Shown here: positions 21,117 through 32,571 of the stretch, one piece after another
How the letters are laid out: each line of letters opens with the position of its first letter
How positions within the stretch are numbered: position 1 is the first letter of the stretch
NCBI RefSeq assembly: GCF_013377785.1
Contig: NZ_JABXWT010000001.1
Location: forward strand, 186,001-250,000
Direction of reading: 5' to 3'
Length of the DNA: 64,000 nucleotides
Source of the DNA: Ruegeria haliotis
GTDB taxonomy: Bacteria > Pseudomonadota > Alphaproteobacteria > Rhodobacterales > Rhodobacteraceae
Program-made: the position numbers and the translations under genes
Notes under the pieces: model-generated
What the model saw: the letters and a program-made list of their open reading frames with translations, nothing else
The model's database searches: none
Told to the model about the DNA's origin: nothing

Positions 21117-22037
21117 TCAGACCTTGAGGTTCGGAATGATCTGCTTTTTCCGGCTCATGATGCCGGGCAGAACTACCGCGTCACCGTCAACGGACGCGCC
21201 AAAGCTTTTCTCGGCGACGCCTTTAACCACATCATTGGGAACCAACAGGGTGGCTTCTTCGTTCAGGATGTCGACAACGAACAGCAGGACCTGATCCACA
21301 CCGTCTTCGCTGGCAACACTGACCATGGACTCAGCAAGGCTGGCCTTGCGGTCCAGAACAACGCCGGGTGCTGTGGTTTCCAGAACGGATACGCGGAATT
21401 TGGTACCGTCGACCTCGTATTCCTTGCTGTCCATGCGGATCAGTTCTGCATCCGAGAAGGACGAAACATCTGATTTCGCAGCAAACATGTCCGCCGCATA
21501 GGCCGACACGTCCAGACTCAGCTCAGCCGCCAGCTTCTCGGCGACTTTGCGGTCATGGTCGGTCGTGGTTGGCGAGCGGAACTCGAGCGTATCTGACAAG
21601 ATGCAGGTCAGAGCCGCGCCTTTGATCGCCTTGGGCATCTTTGCGGCATCGTCGCCCATCAGATCGATTAGGATGGTCGCGGTGCAGGCTAACGGACGCA
21701 CTGTGATGTCGATTGGGCCCTTGGTCTCAAGACCGCCGACCAGTTTGTGGTGGTCGATGATGGCGCGGATGTCGGCGCTGTTGATGCTGGCGGGCAGCTC
21801 GGCTGGATTGTTGGTGTCGACGATGACAACCGGCGCGTCCGCGGCGACATCCTCGATGATCCGTGGTTTCGGTAGGTCCCAGCGCCCCAGCATAAAGGCC
21901 GCTTCCGTGTTGGGTTCGCCCAGGAGAACGGGTTCGGCCTGTTCACCTTTGACTTCGTTGAGGTACCAAGCCCAAACAATGGGTGAGCCGGTCGAGTCCG
22001 TATCGGGGGATTTGTGGCCAAGAACTTGGATTGTCAT
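21117..22037 (-). CDS. ppaC: Manganese-dependent inorganic pyrophosphatase (family II)
   Basis: This DHH-family enzyme hydrolyses pyrophosphate. The 306-residue protein has VLGHKSPDTDS at the N-terminus (metal His and Asp), a DTNNP segment, the DHH motif in IIDHHKL, and the C-terminal active-site SRKKQ in the last 15 residues. Length is normal. CAGGACG precedes the ATG. Confidence 0.96.
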   Translation of the reverse strand: MTIQVLGHKSPDTDSTGSPIVWAWYLNEVKGEQAEPVLLGEPNTEAAFMLGRWDLPKPRIIEDVAADAPVVIVDTNNPAELPASINSADIRAIIDHHKLVGGLETKGPIDITVRPLACTATILIDLMGDDAAKMPKAIKGAALTCILSDTLEFRSPTTTDHDRKVAEKLAAELSLDVSAYAADMFAAKSDVSSFSDAELIRMDSKEYEVDGTKFRVSVLETTAPGVVLDRKASLAESMVSVASEDGVDQVLLFVVDILNEEATLLVPNDVVKGVAEKSFGASVDGDAVVLPGIMSRKKQIIPNLKV

Positions 22038-22147
22038 GTCAGCGTCCTGAGTATTGGAAATTTTCGCGCCTTATAGGGCGGGTGTTCACAGTTGTCACGC
22101 TGCACACGCCCGGCTGCGACGGTTGGTCTGGAAAATATGCGGACCTG

Positions 22148-23128
22148 CTAGAAAGGTGCTCGTGTGAGCGTGTACCCGGCACCGTGTAGTTGCGCCAGTA
22201 GCCCATAATCGTCGCTCAAGTGTCCGGCACCTACAGCGATCACCGCTGTTTGATCTTTGATGTCCAGAATGTGCTGCATCCAGTTGGCGTTCCGTTGGAC
22301 CAGCAGCTGTTGCTCGAATCCATCCCATTCGACGTCGAATTCCTCAGGCGTCAGGCCTGACTCTTCCAGCCCCTGCAATCGTGCCAACTGAAGGATCTGG
22401 GCGTGTTTTTCTTCCATGTAAGCGTTGGCCATGGTGGTCAGCTGATCTTCGCTGCTTTGCAATGCACCCGAGAGCCGTACGAGAGATTGCACCTGCTCTT
22501 CGATCGGGTGGCTGTTGAACATGGCCATCAGATCCTCGACCTTCTCCAAAGAGAATTGCGGGATGCCCTGCGCCTCGGCCAGTTCGGTCAGCCGCGCATC
22601 CATACCGCGATTGGCGTCGGGGTTCTGCCTCAGGCAAGGGGGAATGCCCAGCATCATGCTCAGAAACCAGGGGCGCATCTTGGCGGCCATCCAACTGGGT
22701 ATGCCGCGCTCGGCTAACGTCGTGGAAAGGGACGTCCAGTCTTCCTCGGACATCAGATCAATAAGAGTTGGACCTGACGTGATCATCACCGGGCTGAGGT
22801 CCTGCGCCAGAGCCCGCTCGAATGCAGTCATTTCGTCTTGTGTGACTTCGAAATAGAAAGCGTCGGCCTGGCTGAGGGTTGGCGTCAGGCGGTCGACCAC
22901 CGCATCCATGCGCGGGTCGCTCGTGTGTTGGGTGCCGATCAGGTGCAGAACCGTGTTCCCTTTGCGCGCAACCCAATGGTTGCCCTCCGGATAAGGGATG
23001 CCTGCCAGAGCATGCTGCAACCCAGCCTTCGTTTCGGAAGGCATCTGTGACCGCAGGTCCACCCCTTCGCACGCCGCATGAACGGACGCTGGAAGCAAAA
23101 CGAAGGCAAGAAGGGCCAGCAGGCGCAT
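22148..23128 (-). CDS. TraB/GumN family protein, exported
   Basis: The 326-residue protein has an N-terminal signal peptide (MRLLALLAFVLLPASVHA), then the family signatures HLIGTQHTSDPRM near residue 65 and AVIAVGAGHLSDDYG near the end. Family members carry paired GxxH-like motifs and conserved Glu, consistent with a metallohydrolase of the Tiki/EreA fold, acting here in the periplasm. AGGAAATG precedes the ATG. Function is unknown. Confidence 0.9.
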   Translation of the reverse strand: MRLLALLAFVLLPASVHAACEGVDLRSQMPSETKAGLQHALAGIPYPEGNHWVARKGNTVLHLIGTQHTSDPRMDAVVDRLTPTLSQADAFYFEVTQDEMTAFERALAQDLSPVMITSGPTLIDLMSEEDWTSLSTTLAERGIPSWMAAKMRPWFLSMMLGIPPCLRQNPDANRGMDARLTELAEAQGIPQFSLEKVEDLMAMFNSHPIEEQVQSLVRLSGALQSSEDQLTTMANAYMEEKHAQILQLARLQGLEESGLTPEEFDVEWDGFEQQLLVQRNANWMQHILDIKDQTAVIAVGAGHLSDDYGLLAQLHGAGYTLTRAPF

Positions 23129-23251
23129 TGATCATTTCCTATGGTGACGAAACTCTGTTCGGTTCAACACTTAGGCATGCAATGGGACGTTGTTCAAGTT
23201 GCGCGAAACCGCATATCTGGCGTTTCCGAAAAAACTGCATAGCATAGGACC

Positions 23252-23926
23252 ATGAACCGCGAGCAGGATCTCTATCCCCCGATCAAGGCGCTGTTGGAGC
23301 GTCAGGGTTTTACCGTCAAGGGCGAGGTCGGTGCAGCTGATATTGTTGCCGTACGTAACGGCGATGATCCGGTGATTGTCGAACTGAAGCTCAAGTTCTC
23401 TCTGGCTGTGTTTCATCAGGCGATAGCGCGTCTGAAAATCACTGATCAAGTCTACATCGGGGTGAACAAACCAACAGGACGAACGGCCCGGCGCGCGTTG
23501 AAGGACAACCTTGCTCTATGCCGTCGGTTGGGTTTGGGTCTGATCACGGTCCGGGCGGATGGACAGGTCGAAGTACAGTGTGATCCGGGTCCCTATGCTC
23601 CACGCAAGAACAAGGCCAAGGCCGCGCGAATGTTGCGGGAATTTGACCGTCTTCAGGGCGATCCGAATTCGGGCGGTGCAACGCGGCATGGCATCGTCAC
23701 AGCCTACCGTCAGGACGCCTTAAAATGTGCCAGCCATCTTGCTGAGTGCAGCGCCGCCAAAGGGTCTGACGTTGCCAAGGCGACTGGAGTGCCCGAGGCA
23801 ACGCGGCTGATGCGCGACAATCACTATGGCTGGTTCGACAAAGTGGATACCGGCATCTACGCGTTGTCGAAGGCGGGTTATGACGGGTTGAAACACTGGG
23901 CCTATAGCTGGGAAGAAGCCGATTGA
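23252..23926 (+). CDS. DUF2161 family protein with PD-(D/E)XK nuclease-like core
   Basis: The 224-residue protein begins with a PD-(D/E)XK-like core: GAADIVAVRNGDDPVIVELK, in which Asp and Glu-x-Lys are placed as in that nuclease fold. A C-terminal part (about 140-224) looks like a winged helix, with SDVAKATGVPEATRLMRDN. The family is found widely in rhodobacteria with no proven role. It is divergent from the TraB-like gene. Confidence 0.85.
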   Translation: MNREQDLYPPIKALLERQGFTVKGEVGAADIVAVRNGDDPVIVELKLKFSLAVFHQAIARLKITDQVYIGVNKPTGRTARRALKDNLALCRRLGLGLITVRADGQVEVQCDPGPYAPRKNKAKAARMLREFDRLQGDPNSGGATRHGIVTAYRQDALKCASHLAECSAAKGSDVAKATGVPEATRLMRDNHYGWFDKVDTGIYALSKAGYDGLKHWAYSWEEAD

Positions 23927-23968
23927 CCGTTCTCCGGATCGGCCTTCCAAAAAATCCCTCACATCTTG

Positions 23969-23997
23969 TTGACTTGGTGCTTTCGACCACCTAGCTA
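23969..23997 (+). promoter_or_regulatory. Candidate promoter of groES-groEL
   Basis: TTGACT and TAGCTA are separated by 17 bases, 8 bases upstream of the CIRCE operator. An overlapping CTTGTTG could also serve a heat-shock sigma factor, but the matching -10 is weak. Confidence 0.55.
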
Positions 23998-24004
23998 TGC
24001 GTCG

Positions 24005-24031
24005 TTATCACTCTCTCAACCCGAGTGCTAA
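24005..24031 (+). promoter_or_regulatory. CIRCE operator (HrcA binding site)
   Basis: TTATCACTC, 9 bases, then GAGTGCTAA: one mismatch from the CIRCE inverted repeat TTAGCACTC-N9-GAGTGCTAA. It lies just after the promoter and 58 bases before groES, so HrcA very likely represses the operon. Confidence 0.92.
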
Positions 24032-24089
24032 CGCCTCGCCAGTCGGCGGGGGGAGGATAAACTAACTTTGAGCCCAAGGAGCTGCAAAG

Positions 24090-24377
24090 ATGGCATTGAA
24101 ACCGCTTCATGACCGCGTACTGGTTCGCCGTACCGAAAGCGACGAAAAAACCGCAGGCGGCCTGATCATTCCCGACAGCGCAAAAGAAAAGCCCAGCGAA
24201 GGCGAAGTCGTCTCAACCGGCGAAGGCGCACGCAAGGACAGCGGCGAACTGATCGCAATGGCTGTAAAATCTGGCGACAAGATCCTGTTCGGCAAATGGT
24301 CCGGCACCGAGGTCAACGTCGGTGGCGAAGAACTGCTGATGATGAAAGAAAGCGACATCATGGGGATCATCGAGTAA
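24090..24377 (+). CDS. groS: Co-chaperonin GroES
   Basis: GroES caps the GroEL folding chamber. The 95-residue protein starts [14 protein letters not shown] and contains the mobile loop [14 protein letters not shown] and [14 protein letters not shown] sits 9 bases before the ATG. groEL follows after 63 bases. Confidence 0.98.
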   Translation: MALKPLHDRVLVRRTESDEKTAGGLIIPDSAKEKPSEGEVVSTGEGARKDSGELIAMAVKSGDKILFGKWSGTEVNVGGEELLMMKESDIMGIIE

Positions 24378-24395
24378 GTCGCGCGCTTTCTCTGA

Positions 24396-26084
<1,689 letters not shown>

Positions 26085-26109
26085 GCCGCTTTAGCCTTTG
26101 TGCTTTAGG

Positions 26110-26140
26110 ACGGGGTCGCCATTTGGCGGCCCCGTTTTTT
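26110..26140 (+). terminator. Rho-independent terminator of groES-groEL
   Basis: An 11-bp stem (ACGGGGTCGCC with GGCGGCCCCGT, one G-U pair) with an ATTT loop is followed by six Ts, 25 bases after the groEL stop. Confidence 0.95.
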
Positions 26141-26217
26141 GTATATTCAGTTCATGGGTTTCATCGGGAATGTAAAAGTGAGTGTGCAAACTGGTGATCA
26201 GGCGCTATGCGATTGAT

Positions 26218-27060
26218 ATGAGATTGTTTCTGCTTACCACCCTGACCATGTGTGCCTTTGCTGCGAATTCGATTTTGAACCGTCTGGCGATTGACAGCGG
26301 GGCCAGCGACCCAGCTGGGTTTGCTGTGGTGCGGGTCTTCGCCGGGGCTTTGGTACTTACGGCGCTGGTGTACCTACGGGGTTGTCGTTTGCCCCTGCGT
26401 AGCCGAAGGCGCATTCTTGGGGCCGGGTCGTTGTCGCTGTATATGATCGGGTTTTCGGTAGCGTATCTGACGCTGGATGCAGGGTTGGGCGCTTTGATCC
26501 TGTTCGGTGTTGTGCAGATTACGATGTTTGCGGTGACCGCGTTGACTGGATCTGCCCCAACGGGTCGCCAACTGGCCGGGGCAGGGGTTGCGCTGGGTGG
26601 ACTGGCTTATGTTCTGTGGCCATCTGGCGCGGTTCAGGTCGACATGGTCGGTACCGTGTTGATGGCAGCGGCTGGCATTGGTTGGGCCACCTACTCTCTG
26701 ACGGGACGATCCGAGCCGGACGCTTTGCAGGGGACGGCCGCCAACTTCGTCGTGGCCTTACCTGTGACGGCCCTGGCTTTGCTGGCCTTTGGAGGAGCGT
26801 GGCACATGGACGGCATTGGCTATCTGCTGGCTGCTGTGTCCGGGGGGGTGACGTCAGGGTTGGGGTATGCGTTATGGTACCGCGTCCTGCCGCAGCTTAC
26901 GCCGTCGACGGCGGCCGTTGTGCAGTTGAGTGTTCCAGTGATTGCCATTGTTGGCGGCATCGTGTTGTTGGGTGAAGTTGCCGGAACCCGATTGATCATC
27001 GGGGCTGCGGTGGTTCTGGTGGGTATCGCACTGGCCGTGCTGCGCCCGAAACGAGGCTAG
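26218..27060 (+). CDS. EamA/DMT-family membrane transporter
   Basis: The 280-residue protein has about ten membrane helices in two EamA repeats, with [12 protein letters not shown] at the start and a second repeat containing [22 protein letters not shown]. This fits drug/metabolite exporters. I chose the ATG at 26218 ([11 protein letters not shown]); a GTG at 26182 would add 12 residues. No ribosome site stands out for either. The substrate is unknown. Confidence 0.88.
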   Translation: MRLFLLTTLTMCAFAANSILNRLAIDSGASDPAGFAVVRVFAGALVLTALVYLRGCRLPLRSRRRILGAGSLSLYMIGFSVAYLTLDAGLGALILFGVVQITMFAVTALTGSAPTGRQLAGAGVALGGLAYVLWPSGAVQVDMVGTVLMAAAGIGWATYSLTGRSEPDALQGTAANFVVALPVTALALLAFGGAWHMDGIGYLLAAVSGGVTSGLGYALWYRVLPQLTPSTAAVVQLSVPVIAIVGGIVLLGEVAGTRLIIGAAVVLVGIALAVLRPKRG

Positions 27061-27098
27061 GTCTTTTCTCAGCCGGAGATAGGCCTTATTTGGCGGAT

Positions 27099-27872
27099 AT
27101 GAGATTCCTATGCGCCCTCCTTTTCTGTCTTCTTCCCGCAGCGGCCAGCGCGAAATGCGTTATCCTGTTGCATGGCCTCGCGCGGACCGAGACGTCCTTT
27201 TCTGTCATGGAGCAATTGTTCAAAGCCCATGACTATACCGTCGTGCGGCCCGGCTATCCTTCGACTGATCTGAGCATCCCCGAGTTGGCCAACCAAACCC
27301 TGCCGGGTGCCTTTGCGGCATGTGGCGACGATACGGCCAATGTCGTGTCTCACTCCATGGGTGGCATCCTGTTACGCTATTGGCTGCAAGACAATCGCCC
27401 GGAAAATCTGGGCCGTGTCGTCATGCTGGGACCGCCGAACCAGGGCAGCCAACTGGTCGATGAACTGAGCGCGTGGGAGGTGTTTGGCTATCTGAACGGT
27501 CCGGCGGGGTTGCAACTGGGAACTGGCCCCGAGGGGATACCGCGTCGCCTGCCGCCAGTGGATTTCGAACTGGGTGTGATCGCGGGTGAGAATTCGTTGA
27601 ACCCGGTGTTTTCATCGCTGATCGATGGCCCCGATGATGGCAAAGTGTCGATAAAGACCACCAAGGTCGATGGGATGGCGGACCACATCGTCCTGCCCGT
27701 GACGCATACATTCATGATGAACAATCCGCGCGTCATGGCGCAGGCTCTGCATTTCCTGGAATTTGGTCAGTTTGATCCGCAGATCACTTGGCTCGATGGT
27801 GTGATGGACGTAATAGATGAGATCTGTATCGGGCAGGACTGCTCGGAACCAGACTCGGAGCCCACACAATGA
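27099..27872 (+). CDS. Exported alpha/beta hydrolase, lipase-like
   Basis: The 257-residue protein has a signal peptide ([18 protein letters not shown]), then [14 protein letters not shown] (oxyanion region), the nucleophile motif VVSHSMGG (Ser), and a probable catalytic His in [12 protein letters not shown]. It resembles triacylglycerol lipase/acetyltransferase-type hydrolases, which act in the periplasm or outside. A TTG at 27090 is an alternative start. Its last codons overlap phnM by ATGA, an odd partnership. Confidence 0.87.
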   Translation: MRFLCALLFCLLPAAASAKCVILLHGLARTETSFSVMEQLFKAHDYTVVRPGYPSTDLSIPELANQTLPGAFAACGDDTANVVSHSMGGILLRYWLQDNRPENLGRVVMLGPPNQGSQLVDELSAWEVFGYLNGPAGLQLGTGPEGIPRRLPPVDFELGVIAGENSLNPVFSSLIDGPDDGKVSIKTTKVDGMADHIVLPVTHTFMMNNPRVMAQALHFLEFGQFDPQITWLDGVMDVIDEICIGQDCSEPDSEPTQ

Positions 27873-29020
27873 CCGCACTAGAATTAACGCTGACCGGCGC
27901 AGATGTTCTGCTGCCGGAGAGTGGGGTGTCGCGTACGGACCTGACCATCGCCGAAGGGCACGTGCAGCAGAACCGGGCCGGACGGCAGATCGATCTGTCG
28001 GGATATACCATTCTACCGGGCATCGTGGATCTGCACGGCGACGGGTTCGAGCGTCATATTGCGCCGCGCCGGGGTGCGATGAAACAGATGGACGAGGGCA
28101 TCCGGTCGGTCGAGGCGGAACTGGCTGCAAATGGCATCACGACCGCTGTTCTGGCGCAGTTTCACAGCTGGGAGGGTGGCGTCCGCGGCCCCGTGTTCGC
28201 CTCTCAGGTCTTTGCGGCCATCGCTTCGGTCAAAGGCAGCGTTGTGACCGATTTAATTCCTCAATTGCGGTTTGAAACCCACATGCTGGACGATTACGCG
28301 GGCTTGCCCGCGCGGATCGCTCAGTGGCAGGTGCCTTACGTGGTCTTCAACGATCACCTGCCGCATGACCGTCTGGCGCAGGGACGAACGCCGCCACGTC
28401 TGACCGGGCAGGCGCTGAAAGCCGGGCGTAGTCCCGAAGCGCATCTTGAGATGTTGCAGACCATGCATGAACGGAAAAACGAAGTTCCCATCGCAATCGA
28501 GACGCTATGCACCGAGCTGAGTCGCCGCGGTGTGCGCCTGGGCAGCCATGACGACGCCACGGCTGACACGCGGGCTTGGTGGCGTGGGCGTGGGGTTTCC
28601 ATTGCGGAGTTCCCGGAAACACTGGACGCCGCCGAGGCCGCTTGTGCGGCGGGGGACAGCATTGTCCTAGGTTCTCCGAACGTGGTGCGGGGCGGGTCTC
28701 ACAAGGGCAACGCCAGTGCGCTGGAGTTAATTGCCATGGGCCTGTGCGACGCGCTGGCGTCGGACTACCACTATCCCAGCCCACGCCGCGCTGCGCTAAT
28801 GCTGGCCAAGGGCGGCCTGCTGGATCTGGCGGGGGCGTGGGCGTTGATTTCATCAGGTCCGGCGCAGGTATTGGGTTTGAAGGATCGCGGGATATTGGAG
28901 CCGGGGAAGCGCGCCGATCTCGTTGTTCTGGAGGCTGACACGCACCGGGTTGCAGCCACGCTTGCAGGTGGACGGGTCAGCTATATGTCTGGTGACATCG
29001 CGGCGCGCTTTGTGAACTAG
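27869..29020 (+). CDS. phnM: PhnM-type amidohydrolase (alpha-D-ribose 1-methylphosphonate 5-triphosphate diphosphatase)
   Basis: PhnM removes pyrophosphate from ribose methylphosphonate triphosphate in the C-P lyase pathway. The 383-residue protein has the amidohydrolase metal motif in [11 protein letters not shown], a middle region with [10 protein letters not shown], and [15 protein letters not shown] with the last metal Asp. None of the other phn genes is in this window, so its real substrate is uncertain. It starts inside the stop of the preceding hydrolase gene (ATGA). Confidence 0.88.
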   Translation: MTALELTLTGADVLLPESGVSRTDLTIAEGHVQQNRAGRQIDLSGYTILPGIVDLHGDGFERHIAPRRGAMKQMDEGIRSVEAELAANGITTAVLAQFHSWEGGVRGPVFASQVFAAIASVKGSVVTDLIPQLRFETHMLDDYAGLPARIAQWQVPYVVFNDHLPHDRLAQGRTPPRLTGQALKAGRSPEAHLEMLQTMHERKNEVPIAIETLCTELSRRGVRLGSHDDATADTRAWWRGRGVSIAEFPETLDAAEAACAAGDSIVLGSPNVVRGGSHKGNASALELIAMGLCDALASDYHYPSPRRAALMLAKGGLLDLAGAWALISSGPAQVLGLKDRGILEPGKRADLVVLEADTHRVAATLAGGRVSYMSGDIAARFVN

Positions 29021-29044
29021 GCGTGCGCCGCGACTGGGCACCGC

Positions 29045-30115
29045 TTACCGTGTGATCCGATTGAAATGACCCATCTTGCGACCGGCCTTGACCTCGGCCT
29101 TGCCATACAGATGCAACGCCACGTCCCGCTCCCGAGCCAGTTCGGGCACGCGGTCCATGTCCGACCCGATCAGGTTCTCCATCACCACGTCCGAATGCCG
29201 CTGTCCGTCACCCAACGGCCAGCCTGCGACTGCGCGAATGTGCTGTTCGAACTGATCGACGGCACAGCCGTTCTGTGTCCAGTGCCCCGAGTTGTGGACG
29301 CGTGGGGCGATCTCGTTCACGATCAACCCTTGCGGCGTCACGAACAACTCGACCCCCATGACACCCACATATTCTAGGGCGTTCAGGATGTTGGCGGCTA
29401 GTAGGACTGCATCGGTGCGCTGGGCAGGCGGCAGACGGGCGGGGACGGTGGTTGTGTGCAAGATACCGTCCCGATGCACATTCTCACCGGGATCGAAACA
29501 AGCTACCTGACCGTCCAAACCCCGCGCCGCGATGATTGAAACCTCATGGCTGAACTCAACAAATCCTTCCAGAATGGAGGGTGCCCCAGCCATCTCGGCC
29601 AGCGCGGTTTCGGCATCCTCGGGCGCGCGCAAACGCGCCTGTCCTTTGCCGTCATAGCCAAAGCGGCGCGTTTTCAGGATTGCTGGCGTACCGATCTGGC
29701 CTATTGCACTGCGCAAGCTGTTCAGATCGGTGATATCGGAATAAGGGGCAGTGTTGAGGCCAAGGCCTTGCAGAAATGCCTTCTCGGTCACCCTGTCCTG
29801 ACTGATGCGCAACGCCTCGCGTCCTGGTCGGATCGGGCAATGCGCTTCAAGCAGATCCAGTGCCTCGGTCGGGATGTTCTCGAATTCATAAGTGATGACA
29901 TCCACAGACTCAGCGAAGGCCTTCAATGCGTCCGCGTCATCGTAGCCTGCCGTAGTGATCCGATCTGCCACTTGCCCTGCAGGCGGGTTTGCACCCGGCT
30001 CGTAGATATGGCTGGCAAATCCCAGCCGCGCGGCAGCGACCGACAGCATACGGCCCAATTGACCGCCACCCAATATTCCGATCGTTGCACCTGGGGCGAG
30101 CATGTCCGTCATCAT
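29045..30115 (-). CDS. purK: N5-carboxyaminoimidazole ribonucleotide synthase
   Basis: PurK carboxylates AIR in purine synthesis. The 356-residue ATP-grasp enzyme has TIGILGGGQLGRML at the N-terminus, ILKTRRFGYDGKGQ as ATP-binding loop, and IVNEIAPRVHNSGHW near the active site. The start overlaps the upstream gene stop (TGATG); a second in-frame ATG follows directly. It is the last gene of a purE / ProC-like / purK run. Confidence 0.97.
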   Translation of the reverse strand: MMTDMLAPGATIGILGGGQLGRMLSVAAARLGFASHIYEPGANPPAGQVADRITTAGYDDADALKAFAESVDVITYEFENIPTEALDLLEAHCPIRPGREALRISQDRVTEKAFLQGLGLNTAPYSDITDLNSLRSAIGQIGTPAILKTRRFGYDGKGQARLRAPEDAETALAEMAGAPSILEGFVEFSHEVSIIAARGLDGQVACFDPGENVHRDGILHTTTVPARLPPAQRTDAVLLAANILNALEYVGVMGVELFVTPQGLIVNEIAPRVHNSGHWTQNGCAVDQFEQHIRAVAGWPLGDGQRHSDVVMENLIGSDMDRVPELARERDVALHLYGKAEVKAGRKMGHFNRITR

Positions 30116-30870
30116 CACGTCTCCAACCGTTTTCCAATTGCCGCCAGGGCTTGTTTTAATGCATCGTGGGCTTTGTCCGAGCGCAGTGCTGTAATCATTT
30201 GCAGACTTAGCGTTCCATCCGTTGCCAAGGCATCGCGTTCTTCCGCCAGTCGCCCAGCCTTGCCTTTTTCCATTGTGGCGAGAAAGCCTGAGACCAACTG
30301 AGTTGTGTAGAATTCGGCCGCATCTGCGTCCCCGGTTTCTTTGGCCAACCAATCGGAACCGGTCGCCATCAAATCCAAGAGGCCGGGTACCATGGCGCAG
30401 ACCGCGAAATGCGCGTTGAGCGCGGTTGCATCCGAAACTTTGACTACCGGGTTTTCCGGCTCGAACAGATCGGCCAGCAGGCAATCATTGCCGAATGCGG
30501 CCAGAGGACACCCGCCAGCCTGCAAAAAACCCAAAGGAATTGTTTGAACGAAGTCCGAGGCGGGCGCGCAGAGCGACGCAAGCTCATCTGCTGAAACGGC
30601 TGCCATAACCGATATGATCTGTTGATCCGCACGAAAGGTCAGAGAGGACAGTACCTCGGCTGCCATGTGCGGTCGCAGGCAAAGGAAGACAATGTCGCTG
30701 GTGTCGATTACGGACTGAGGTGCCGCAACGCTGGCACCCAATTCCACCTTCAGCTGAGCCGAAACCTGAGCGCTGCGTTCCGTGACCGAAATTTTGTGCC
30801 CCTTGGCCGCCAGAAACCGCGCAATCGGGGCGGCGATGTGCCCGGTGCCAATAAAGCCAATCCGGCTCAT
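30115..30870 (-). CDS. ProC-like NAD(P)-binding reductase
   Basis: The 251-residue protein starts [20 protein letters not shown], a Rossmann fold dinucleotide site, followed by an all-helical C-terminal domain as in pyrroline-5-carboxylate reductase. It is distinct from the true proC at 45736: the usual catalytic-region segment (GSGPAYVF) is not seen. It overlaps purE upstream (ATGA) and purK downstream (TGATG), so it is co-translated with the purine genes. Function is unknown; it may act on an imino or amino acid substrate. Confidence 0.82.
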   Translation of the reverse strand: MSRIGFIGTGHIAAPIARFLAAKGHKISVTERSAQVSAQLKVELGASVAAPQSVIDTSDIVFLCLRPHMAAEVLSSLTFRADQQIISVMAAVSADELASLCAPASDFVQTIPLGFLQAGGCPLAAFGNDCLLADLFEPENPVVKVSDATALNAHFAVCAMVPGLLDLMATGSDWLAKETGDADAAEFYTTQLVSGFLATMEKGKAGRLAEERDALATDGTLSLQMITALRSDKAHDALKQALAAIGKRLET

Positions 30871-31352
30871 CCTTCGGGCTCTTGCGCAATCGAGGCAGAC
30901 AGGGCCGTGCGCCACGCATCCAAACGCTGGGCCAGTTCGTCATCTTGCAAGGCAAGAATACCTGCCGCCATCAGCCCGGCATTCGCACCGCCTGCGGATC
31001 CGATTGCCATGGTTGCCACCGGAAACCCCTTGGGCATCTGCACAATCGAATACAAAGAATCGACACCCGACAACGCCCGCGTTTGAATTGGCACGCCCAC
31101 GACCGGCACTCGGGTCTTGGATGCCATCATGCCCGGCAAATGCGCAGCACCGCCAGCACCGGCAATGATCACCTGCAGGCCACGCTCCACGGCGGTTTTC
31201 CCGTAATCCCAAAGGCGATCTGGTGTGCGATGGGCCGAAACGATACGTTTTTCGTAGGAAACGCCCAGTTCATCCAGAATATTCGCAGCTTCTTTCATGG
31301 TGGGCCAGTCCGATTGGCTTCCCATGATGATCCCGACTTTGATCTCGCCCAT
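30867..31352 (-). CDS. purE: N5-carboxyaminoimidazole ribonucleotide mutase
   Basis: PurE isomerises N5-CAIR to CAIR. The 161-residue protein has [14 protein letters not shown], the active-site SAHRTPDRL, and [12 protein letters not shown] chose the ATG at 31352, which gives the standard start. It is the first gene of the purE / ProC-like / purK operon, with overlapping codons throughout. Confidence 0.97.
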   Translation of the reverse strand: MGEIKVGIIMGSQSDWPTMKEAANILDELGVSYEKRIVSAHRTPDRLWDYGKTAVERGLQVIIAGAGGAAHLPGMMASKTRVPVVGVPIQTRALSGVDSLYSIVQMPKGFPVATMAIGSAGGANAGLMAAGILALQDDELAQRLDAWRTALSASIAQEPEG

Positions 31353-31429
31353 CTGCTTATGTCCCTGCCGTCCAGAAAGAGCGCGCACTATAGCCAAATC
31401 CGGTTATGTGGCAATGCAGTGTCGGTGTA

Positions 31430-31654
31430 TTAGGCAATGATATCGGGGGTCAGACGGTCTTCGATCAACCGAATGATGTCCTTGAGACGCAATTTCTGCT
31501 TTTTCAGACGCTTGAGCGTCAGTTGGTCTGCCGTACCTTTGGCCTGCAAGGCCTCGATCGCCTCATCCAGGTCGCGGTGCTGGCGGCGAAAAACCTCCAG
31601 TTCAACCCGCAGAACTTCATCAGTTTTCATCGAAAGATCGGTGGGCGCGTTCAT
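31430..31654 (-). CDS. DUF465 (YdcH) family small protein
   Basis: The 74-residue protein is a short helical hairpin: VFRRQHRDLDEAIEALQ followed by LKRLKKQKLRLKDIIRLIED. This is the DUF465/YdcH pattern, whose role is unknown. I chose the ATG at 31654; longer frames add unrelated residues. It is upstream of purE on the same strand with a 77-base gap. Confidence 0.88.
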   Translation of the reverse strand: MNAPTDLSMKTDEVLRVELEVFRRQHRDLDEAIEALQAKGTADQLTLKRLKKQKLRLKDIIRLIEDRLTPDIIA

Positions 31655-31721
31655 GGGCGACTCAATTTGGCTGGTGGTGCGTTCCACACAAGATAGTGTG
31701 TTAAGGTGAATCGGGCCAGAC

Positions 31722-31750
31722 CTTGTGGACATCCCTGTTTCTTCCCATAT
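31722..31750 (+). promoter_or_regulatory. Sigma32-like heat-shock promoter of hsp20
   Basis: CTTGTGG and TCCCATAT are separated by 14 bases, close to the RpoH consensus CTTGAAA-N13/14-CCCCATNT. The predicted start of transcription is about 60 bases before the hsp20 GTG. Confidence 0.7.
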
Positions 31751-31818
31751 TCTATAACACGCGGTTGCCGATACGGGACCGCAGACCACGTCGCTTTGAC
31801 AATAAAGGACGAGAAAAC

Positions 31819-32232
31819 GTGTCAAAACTTACTCTTGGCTCACACCCGCATCTATTGGGGTTCGAGCAGTTGGAGCGCCTTCTGGAACGGTCTGCAAAGG
31901 CTGGCAACGAAGGGTACCCGCCTTACAATATCGAACAGACCTCGGATTTTTCCTACCGTATTACTCTGGCCGTGGCCGGGTTTGCTGAAAAGGATCTGTC
32001 GATCACCATCGAGGATCGTCAGTTGGTCATCCGGGGCCGTCAGCGCGATGACAGCGAAGGGCGTATATTCCTGCACCGTGGCATCGCCGCACGTCAATTT
32101 CAGCGCATGTATGTGCTGGCCGATGGTGTCGAAGTGGGCGAGGCGATCATGGAAAACGGTCTGCTGCATGTGGATCTGACCCGCGCCGTGCCTGAAACCG
32201 TGGTGCAGACAATCAACATAAGGAAGGGGTAA
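31819..32232 (+). CDS. Small heat shock protein Hsp20 (IbpA-like)
   Basis: The 137-residue protein is an alpha-crystallin domain chaperone: PPYNIEQTSDFSYRITLAVA, the core with IEDRQLVIRGRQ, and GLLHVDLTRAVPE at the end. The start is a GTG at 31819 (MSKLTLGSHPHL) behind AGGACGAG; an upstream ATG in frame would begin inside the promoter. A DUF1150 gene follows after 5 bases, an arrangement usual in rhodobacteria. Confidence 0.94.
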   Translation: MSKLTLGSHPHLLGFEQLERLLERSAKAGNEGYPPYNIEQTSDFSYRITLAVAGFAEKDLSITIEDRQLVIRGRQRDDSEGRIFLHRGIAARQFQRMYVLADGVEVGEAIMENGLLHVDLTRAVPETVVQTINIRKG

Positions 32233-32237
32233 GAGCT

Positions 32238-32462
32238 ATGAATACACCGATTGAAATCAACACCGAAGGCGACCGGATCGTTTATGTGAAAACGGTTGAC
32301 GTCGCCGACCTGCCGCGGGATTTGCGTGATCAGGCGGGCGATCTGGATCAACTATATGCGGTTCACGACTCGGATGGGCAACAGCTTGCGCTGGTTGCCG
32401 ACAGGAAACTGGCCTTTGTGCTGGCCCGCGAGCATGATCTTTCGCCGGTGGCCGTTCACTGA
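32238..32462 (+). CDS. DUF1150 family protein
   Basis: The 74-residue acidic protein fits DUF1150: RIVYVKTVDVADLPRDLRDQ and LYAVHDSDGQQLALVADRKL. Its role is unknown. It follows hsp20 by 5 bases and is most likely co-transcribed from the heat-shock promoter. Confidence 0.9.
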   Translation: MNTPIEINTEGDRIVYVKTVDVADLPRDLRDQAGDLDQLYAVHDSDGQQLALVADRKLAFVLAREHDLSPVAVH

Positions 32463-32571
32463 ACGGCCCCAAACCGTGTCCTTTTGACGTGACTTTCTTC
32501 GCGACAAAGGCGACATATGCGAACCGGCGTGGCCGTGCTGGCCGCCATTTTTGCATCAAGGAAAATAATGC

